From an uncultured Bacteroidales bacterium (lineage in GTDB: Bacteria; Bacteroidota; Bacteroidia; Bacteroidales; UBA932): a stretch of DNA of 46,843 nt. The notes under the pieces are model-generated. The model was not told the DNA's origin and searched no databases. It worked only from the letters and a program-made list of their open reading frames with translations. The stretch covers positions 1 to 46,843 of the forward strand of contig ONKE01000023.1 of the NCBI GenBank assembly GCA_900318355.1, written 5' to 3'. Each line of letters starts with the position of its first letter. Within the stretch, counting starts at the first letter, position 1. The position numbers were made by a program, and so were the translations under genes. This document shows, one piece after another, positions 41,988-46,843 of the stretch.

Positions 41988-43427
41988 TTAAAGAGGAAGG
42001 GAGCCGAAGGCGAAGCGGCCGGGGAGGGAGGGTTCTGGCTTGGGGAGGAGGCGGAAGGAGGAGCGGCGGGCGGAGGGCCGGCGGACGGCCAGGGACTGGT
42101 CGCCGTCTATGAGGGCAAGGACGGCTGCGAGCATGGGCTCGGACGGGTCGCCGAGGGCCACCTGGTCTCTGGGATCGTCGTCAGCGGCGAAATCGGGAAC
42201 AATGCCGGAAGGGGCGCAACGAGTGTAGCCGTCCTTGTCGGCAAAACGGGAAATCATTACGTAGATACCCCAGGAGGCCGTTGCCTGGACAGCAAGGTTC
42301 ATCTCGCGGGGGGAAATCTGCGAACCGAGAGACCTGTACCAGGACGGGGCCTCCAGCACGATGCCGCTGCAGAATTTACCGTGGGTCTGCTTTCCGACAA
42401 CGGTCACATCGCCGTAAGGAGCGAGGCAGCCGATAAGCGACTCGGAAGCGGAGGCCGTACCCTCGGAAACGATGAAATAAATATGCTCGGGCGACAATAT
42501 GGCGTCGGAGACGTCGACGACCTGAGGGCTGTCCGCGACGGACGAAAGGTTGATGGAAGTGCTGAACCTGACGGTGTTGTCTTCAACCTCCGCAGCTACA
42601 TCGCTGTTGTAGACTTCCGTCGAGTAGATGCTGCCGGCAAGCACCTCCCCTTCCTGGGCAAGAAGCGCCGCAAGTACCTGCTCGGTAAGGACATAGCCGC
42701 CGCCATTGTAGCGAAGGTCGAGGATTACGTCCTGCACCCCGGCATTTTTGAACTGCCTTGCGACGGCAGGCAGGTCCTCGCCGGAACGGGGCGTGAAACC
42801 GGTGTAATGCAGATAGCCGATAGTCCTTCCTGCGTGCGAAAAGGTCTTGACCGTCTGGATGGGGTCTTCGTACATCTGGACGGCCGAGAGGCTGATATTG
42901 CGCGACCCGGCGTCGGTAAGGGTCATCTCGTCGGAGGAAAACGCTGCGGTCAGGACTTCGACATAGTTGTCGAATGTCATCTGCTGGTTGTTGAGCATCG
43001 TGATGACGTCGCCGCGCACGAGGCCGGCTTTTGCCGCCGGAGAGCCGTCGAAGGTGTATGCCACGACCATCTGGACGCTGTTGTCTTCCAGAAGATAGAG
43101 CACATAGTCAAATCCGAAGGTCTTGCCGGTTCCGTTTACTGCCGACAGGAAAGACTCGATGTCGTCGGTCATCATCGACCAGCGGTCGTCTTTGTAGCGA
43201 ACCTGCTGGACCTTTTCTATGGGGTCGTCGGAGTAGGACCATGAATCTATGGCGTCGGCGACCTCCTTGTTCCAAAGGTAGAAGGAGCTCATTACGCTGG
43301 CGCCGAACAGGTTGGCATAGCGCCACTGCTGGGAACCCTCGCCGGTGCCGCCTCCGTCAACGCCGTGGCAACCGACGGTGAGCCACAGAAGCGGAAGCAG
43401 CATGATATATCTCAGAACTTGTCTCAT
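41988..43427 (-). CDS. S41-family (C-terminal processing) peptidase lipoprotein, 479 aa
   Basis: This is a secreted serine protease of family S41. The signal peptide ends in the lipobox LTVGC (about residue 19). A helical N-domain (about 30-110) is followed by a PDZ domain (about 115-185, YTFDGSPAAKAGLVRGDVITMLNN). The protease core runs about 195-420, with DLRYNGGGYV near 238 and the nucleophile Ser in VSEGTASASESLIG near 333. The C-terminal 30 residues are low complexity (RRPSARRSSFRLLPKP). Unlike tail-specific proteases, the enzyme is lipid-anchored, so it likely trims extracytoplasmic proteins. A -7 box lies at 43454-43461. No terminator is seen between it and the atp promoter region. Confidence 0.9.
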   Translation of the reverse strand: MRQVLRYIMLLPLLWLTVGCHGVDGGGTGEGSQQWRYANLFGASVMSSFYLWNKEVADAIDSWSYSDDPIEKVQQVRYKDDRWSMMTDDIESFLSAVNGTGKTFGFDYVLYLLEDNSVQMVVAYTFDGSPAAKAGLVRGDVITMLNNQQMTFDNYVEVLTAAFSSDEMTLTDAGSRNISLSAVQMYEDPIQTVKTFSHAGRTIGYLHYTGFTPRSGEDLPAVARQFKNAGVQDVILDLRYNGGGYVLTEQVLAALLAQEGEVLAGSIYSTEVYNSDVAAEVEDNTVRFSTSINLSSVADSPQVVDVSDAILSPEHIYFIVSEGTASASESLIGCLAPYGDVTVVGKQTHGKFCSGIVLEAPSWYRSLGSQISPREMNLAVQATASWGIYVMISRFADKDGYTRCAPSGIVPDFAADDDPRDQVALGDPSEPMLAAVLALIDGDQSLAVRRPSARRSSFRLLPKPEPSLPGRFAFGSLPL

Positions 43428-43453
43428 TCAGTAAAAAATTATTATTCCGCTTG

Positions 43454-43461
43454 CAAATATA
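43454..43461 (-). promoter_or_regulatory. -7 promoter element of the S41 peptidase gene
   Basis: Minus-strand TATATTTG lies 26 bases before the start codon and is divergent from the kinase promoter at 43484-43491, so the two cores are about 22 bases apart. Confidence 0.6.
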
Positions 43462-43483
43462 CATTTTCCCCGCGGTTTTTTCG

Positions 43484-43491
43484 TAACTTTG
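43484..43491 (+). promoter_or_regulatory. -7 promoter element of the first deoxynucleoside kinase
   Basis: TAACTTTG matches TAnnTTTG and ends 21 bases before the ATG at 43513. No -33 TTTG is found at 19 bases. Confidence 0.6.
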
Positions 43492-43512
43492 AGGGACTAA
43501 ACCAAAATTTCC

Positions 43513-44133
43513 ATGCATATCGGCATAGCAGGCAACATAGGCTGCGGAAAGACCACCCTTACCAGGATGCTCGCCAGCCACTACGGATGGATCCCAAAAT
43601 ACGAATCCGTCACCTATAATCCGTATCTTGAAGACTACTACAAGGATATCCCGCGCTGGTCATTCAACCTCGAGGTCTATTTCCTGGAGCAGCGTTTCCG
43701 CGACGTACTGGAGATTTCCCGCAGCAAGGACGTCATAATCCAGGACCGCACCCTGCTCGAGGGCGTCTACATCTTCGTGGCCAACAACTACGCGATGGGC
43801 AACCTCTCCGAACGCGACTACACCACCTACATGAACCTTTTCCGCGCCATGATGTCGCTGGTCAAGGAGCCCGACCTGCTGATCTACCTGCGCTGCGGCA
43901 TCCCCCACCTGGTCTCCCAGATCCAGAAGCGCGGCCGCGACTACGAGCAGTCCATCAGCATCGACTACCTCACTGGCCTTAACGAACGCTACGAAAAATT
44001 CATCGGCGAAGACTACAAGGGCCGCGTGCTGACCATCGAGGCCGACAATCTGGACTTTGAAAACCGCCCGGAAGATTTCGAGCTAATCACCGAAAAAATC
44101 GATGCGGAACTTTATGGGCTGTTCAGTAAATAA
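43513..44133 (+). CDS. Deoxynucleoside kinase, first paralogue, 206 aa
   Basis: This cytosolic kinase phosphorylates a deoxynucleoside for dNTP salvage. The P-loop GIAGNIGCGKTTLTRML is at the start. ESVTYNPYLEDYYKD near 32 carries the catalytic Glu and substrate residues, and IIQDRTLLEGVYIF near 76 is the D-R-S/T motif. A LID-like region with QKRGRDYEQSI is near 138. The family covers dAdo, dGuo and dCyd kinases, and the substrate cannot be fixed from sequence alone. It forms a tandem pair with the next gene (about two-thirds identical by eye), as in the paired kinases of Lactobacillus and Bacteroidetes. Confidence 0.92.
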   Translation: MHIGIAGNIGCGKTTLTRMLASHYGWIPKYESVTYNPYLEDYYKDIPRWSFNLEVYFLEQRFRDVLEISRSKDVIIQDRTLLEGVYIFVANNYAMGNLSERDYTTYMNLFRAMMSLVKEPDLLIYLRCGIPHLVSQIQKRGRDYEQSISIDYLTGLNERYEKFIGEDYKGRVLTIEADNLDFENRPEDFELITEKIDAELYGLFSK

Positions 44134-44140
44134 AAATTCG

Positions 44141-44148
44141 TACCTTTG
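44141..44148 (+). promoter_or_regulatory. -7 promoter element of the second deoxynucleoside kinase
   Basis: TACCTTTG lies in the 35-base gap between the kinases, 20 bases before the second ATG. It suggests the second kinase can be transcribed separately. Confidence 0.6.
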
Positions 44149-44168
44149 CATACTTTAATTTGCGCATT

Positions 44169-44795
44169 ATGCATATCGCCATCGCAGGAAATATCGGCAG
44201 CGGAAAGACGACGCTGACCAAGATGCTGGCCGCACACTACGGCTGGACCCCGAAATTCGAATCCGTCGACTACAACCCCTACCTCGCCGATTTCTACGAG
44301 GACATGGAGCGCTGGTCGTTCAACCTCCAGATCTACTTCCTCAACAAGCGTTTCAAGGATGTGGTGGACATTTCCCGGCAGAGCGAGGTCATCATCCAGG
44401 ACCGCACCATCTACGAAGATGCCCGCATCTTCGCGCCCAACCTCCACGCCATGGGCCTGATGAGCAGCCGCGACTTCGAAAACTACTCCGACCTCTTCGA
44501 CCTGATGATGTCGCTTGTGCGCAAGCCCGACCTCCTTATCTACCTCAAATCTTCCATCCCCAACCTTGTGGCGCAGATCCAGAAGCGCGGCCGCGAATAT
44601 GAAAAGAGCATCCGCATCGACTACCTCACCGGCCTTAACGAGCGCTACGAAAACTGGATCAAGGACTACGACGGCAACCTGCTGGTCGTGGACGCCGACC
44701 GCTACAAGTTCGGCAACAAGCCAGAGGACTTCGAGGCCGTCACTGAAATGATTGACAATCAATTGTTCGGATTATTCCCGCAAAATAACAAATAA
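44169..44795 (+). CDS. Deoxynucleoside kinase, second paralogue, 208 aa
   Basis: This is the same fold as the preceding gene: P-loop AIAGNIGSGKTTLTKML, ESVDYNPYLADFYED near 32, IIQDRTIYEDARIF near 76 and QKRGREYEKSI near 138. Differences near the substrate site (TIYEDARIFAPNLH against TLLEGVYIFVANNY) suggest the two have different base preference, perhaps forming a heterodimer as in lactobacilli. I chose the ATG at 44169; an upstream TTG is in the leader. The acyl-CoA ligase follows after 11 bases. Confidence 0.92.
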   Translation: MHIAIAGNIGSGKTTLTKMLAAHYGWTPKFESVDYNPYLADFYEDMERWSFNLQIYFLNKRFKDVVDISRQSEVIIQDRTIYEDARIFAPNLHAMGLMSSRDFENYSDLFDLMMSLVRKPDLLIYLKSSIPNLVAQIQKRGREYEKSIRIDYLTGLNERYENWIKDYDGNLLVVDADRYKFGNKPEDFEAVTEMIDNQLFGLFPQNNK

Positions 44796-44806
44796 CCAGA
44801 CTCACC

Positions 44807-46726
44807 ATGGCAGAAAGACCAACAATCATCGATTTCGTAGAAAAGTATACCAGGCAGTTCCCGAATAACGTCTATCTTCGCGAAAAGGTGGACGGACAGT
44901 GGAAGGAAATAACCCAGGAGCAGACCCGCCAGACCGCCTACAAGATCGGCGCGGGCCTTATGTCCCTCGGCCTTGAAAAGGGCGACAAGATCGCACTGCT
45001 CTCCGAGAGCCGCGCGATGTGGATCCTCTCCGAGCTCGGAGCAATGTACGCCGGCGCCACCGACGTTCCCCTTTCGGTCAACCTCGGCGAAGGAGCCGAC
45101 CTTATCTTCCGCATCAACCATTCCGAGTCCAAGTGGGTTCTCGTTTCCTGCAACCATCTGCCGAAGATCCGCAAGATTCTTCCCGAGTGCCCTCAGGTCC
45201 AAAAGGTTATCGTCTTCGACGACACCGCCTTCACGGTCGACGCCCTCGAGGACAAGGAAATCCGCATCTCGGAAGTCATCGCCGCCGGCGAGGAGTTCCT
45301 CAAAACCCGCTACGACGAGTTCGAGGCCCGTTTCAAGAGCATCGGCCCCGACGACTACGCAAACATTTCCTACACCTCCGGCACCACCGCCGACCCGAAG
45401 GGCATCCTCCTGACCCACCGCAACTACACCGCCAACGTAGCCCAGGGCAACAGCGTCATCTCCATCGGCGAGAACGACGTGATGCTTATCATCCTCCCGC
45501 TCGACCACTGCTTCGCCCACGTAGCCGGCATGTACACCATGATGTTCTACGGCGGCAGCATCGCCTTCGTCCCCATCGGCAAAAACGCCCTGGCCACCCT
45601 CAAGAACGTCCCTGTCGCCATCCGCGAAACCCGTCCCCACGTGATGCTTTCCGTGCCGGCGCTGGCCCGCAACTTCAAGAAAAACATCGAAAATGGCATC
45701 AAAGCAAAGGGCCCCTTCGTGGAGAAACTCTTCAATTTCGCCCTGCGCAACGCCATCAAATACAATAAGGAATACTACAACCGCGGCACGGGCGGCACCT
45801 TCTGGCGCAAGCCCCTCGTCGACCTCTTCGACAAGACCCTCTTCAAGACCGTCCGCCAGAGCTTCGGCGGCCGCATGAAGTTCTTCGTCGGCGGCGGCGC
45901 CCTGCTCGACATCGAGCTCCAGAGGTTCTTCTGCGCCGTCGGCATGCCTATGTTCCAGGGCTACGGCCTCACCGAGGCGACGCCTATCATCTGCGCCAAC
46001 TCCACCGGCCACGCCATCTTCGGCTCCTCCGGACGTATCGTCAAGCCCATGGACTGCAAGATCTGCGACGACCAGGGCAACGAGGTCCCCATCGGCCAGA
46101 AGGGCGAAATCGTCGTCCGCGGCGAAAACGTCATGGCCGGCTACTGGAAAAACCCCAAGGCCACGGCCGACACCGTCGTCGACGGCTGGCTCCACACCGG
46201 CGACATGGGCTACATCTGCCCCTTCGACACCGACTTCCTCTATGTCGTAGGCCGCTTCAAGAGCCTGCTCATCGGCGCCGACGGCGAGAAATACTCTCCC
46301 GAAGCATTCGAAGACAGCCTCCCCGAAGTGTCGAAATACGTCTCCCAGGTCGTTCTCCACAACAATCAGGACCCCTACACCATGGTGCTCATCGTTCCCG
46401 AAAAGGACGCCCTGAAGGACTATGTCAAGAAGGCCGGTCTCGATCCGGAGAGCCGCGAAGGCAAGATTGCCATGCTCGACAAGATCCAGGCTGAAATCGA
46501 CACCTACAAGACGGGCGGTCCCCACGCCGACCTCTTCCCCGACCGCTGGCTCCCCAACGCCGTCGTAATCTGCGACGAGGCGTTCAGCATCGCCAACGGA
46601 ATGATGAACTCGACGATGAAGATTGTCCGCCGCAAGGTCGAAGACCACTACGCCGACCGCATCGCCTATTCCTACACCCCCGAAGGCAAGCAGCTTCACA
46701 ACGAGAAGAACATCGCCTCGCTGTAA
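44807..46726 (+). CDS. Long-chain acyl-CoA ligase (AMP-forming), 639 aa
   Basis: This enzyme activates fatty acids to acyl-CoA through acyl-AMP, for phospholipid or beta-oxidation use. It belongs to the ANL superfamily. YTSGTTADPKGILLTH near 188 is the AMP-binding P-loop-like motif, and QGYGLTEATPII near 385 is the second. GWLHTGDMG near 463 has the Asp that binds ribose, and the catalytic Lys is in MMNSTMKIVRRK near 606. There is no signal peptide; the protein is cytosolic or peripheral to the membrane. It is close to FadD15-like Bacteroidetes enzymes. It follows the kinase by 11 bases and is likely cotranscribed, though unrelated in function. After its stop comes only the repeat. Confidence 0.95.
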   Translation: MAERPTIIDFVEKYTRQFPNNVYLREKVDGQWKEITQEQTRQTAYKIGAGLMSLGLEKGDKIALLSESRAMWILSELGAMYAGATDVPLSVNLGEGADLIFRINHSESKWVLVSCNHLPKIRKILPECPQVQKVIVFDDTAFTVDALEDKEIRISEVIAAGEEFLKTRYDEFEARFKSIGPDDYANISYTSGTTADPKGILLTHRNYTANVAQGNSVISIGENDVMLIILPLDHCFAHVAGMYTMMFYGGSIAFVPIGKNALATLKNVPVAIRETRPHVMLSVPALARNFKKNIENGIKAKGPFVEKLFNFALRNAIKYNKEYYNRGTGGTFWRKPLVDLFDKTLFKTVRQSFGGRMKFFVGGGALLDIELQRFFCAVGMPMFQGYGLTEATPIICANSTGHAIFGSSGRIVKPMDCKICDDQGNEVPIGQKGEIVVRGENVMAGYWKNPKATADTVVDGWLHTGDMGYICPFDTDFLYVVGRFKSLLIGADGEKYSPEAFEDSLPEVSKYVSQVVLHNNQDPYTMVLIVPEKDALKDYVKKAGLDPESREGKIAMLDKIQAEIDTYKTGGPHADLFPDRWLPNAVVICDEAFSIANGMMNSTMKIVRRKVEDHYADRIAYSYTPEGKQLHNEKNIASL

Positions 46727-46747
46727 ACGCTCCTTATACGACAATTG

Positions 46748-46843
46748 GGGCTGACTAAAAGAGATTCTTCGGCAGGCCTTACCTGCCTCAGAATGACATC
46801 AGGCTGTCATTCTGAACGTAGTGAAGAATCTTTTTGGCCAGCC
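46748..46843 (-). repeat. Interspersed inverted-repeat element, right copy
   Basis: The reverse complement begins GGCTGGCCAAAAAGATTCTTC and continues with CAGAATGACA, TGTCATTCTGAGGCAGG and GCCGAAGAATCTCTTTTAG, ending TCAGCC. That is the same order as the left copy at 942-1054 but inverted and without its internal 16-base duplication. The two ends are inverted repeats of each other (GGCTGACTAAAA / TTTTTGGCCAGCC with mismatches). The element ends exactly at the window edge, as happens when an assembly stops at a repeat. Confidence 0.82.

Noticed and set aside
44759-46744. 661-codon open frame on the minus strand
   Set aside because: It is antisense to the acyl-CoA ligase, whose motifs are complete on the plus strand.

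Overview
The window comes from a high-GC member of Bacteroidales, most likely an Alistipes- or Cryptobacteroides-like gut lineage; the genus is inferred. The evidence is: promoters of the Bacteroidetes form (TTTG, 19 bases, TAnnTTTG), an ATP synthase operon ordered atpD-C-B-E-F-H-A-G with a short epsilon subunit, lipoproteins with BACON domains, Oar-like TonB-dependent receptors, and a paired set of deoxynucleoside kinases. The last 96 bases are one copy of an inverted interspersed repeat whose other copy lies at 942-1054, so the window may end where an assembly broke at a repeat.

Layout. 1-5.7 kb: an unrecognised lipoprotein, the repeat, tRNA-Gly(GCC) with its own promoter and terminator, a PAP2 phosphatase, a nitroreductase, an AspT/YidE-type transporter and a GT4 glycosyltransferase. 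5.7-24 kb (all minus strand): two blocks of surface genes with three large TonB-dependent receptors, three BACON or OB-fold-like lipoproteins, a secreted DNA/RNA non-specific endonuclease and a secreted endonuclease/exonuclease/phosphatase enzyme. 24-28.2 kb (plus): metK behind a SAM-II riboswitch, a GH20 hexosaminidase and a cyclophilin. 28.2-31.3 kb: a small protein with two Myb/SANT-like helix-turn-helix modules, a doubtful small ORF, an SPFH protein and a DUF1015 protein. 31.4-41.9 kb (minus): the F1Fo ATP synthase operon followed without a visible terminator by an ENPP-type phosphodiesterase, a patatin and a sialate O-acetylesterase. 42-46.8 kb: an S41 peptidase, two tandem deoxynucleoside kinases and a long-chain acyl-CoA ligase.

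How it fits together. The 18-kb minus-strand block is the best candidate for a little-described system. It pairs two secreted nucleases with surface lipoproteins carrying OB-fold-like modules and with TonB-dependent receptors, and it has no SusD partner. I infer capture, cutting and import of extracellular nucleic acid or its breakdown products. An ENPP phosphodiesterase, a PAP2 phosphatase and two deoxynucleoside kinases elsewhere in the window would suit such a nutrient source, but their link to the block is only thematic. The second strong signal is the SAM-II aptamer before metK. Its conserved 3' strand is perfectly complementary to a segment 28 bases downstream, which suggests a simple two-state switch.
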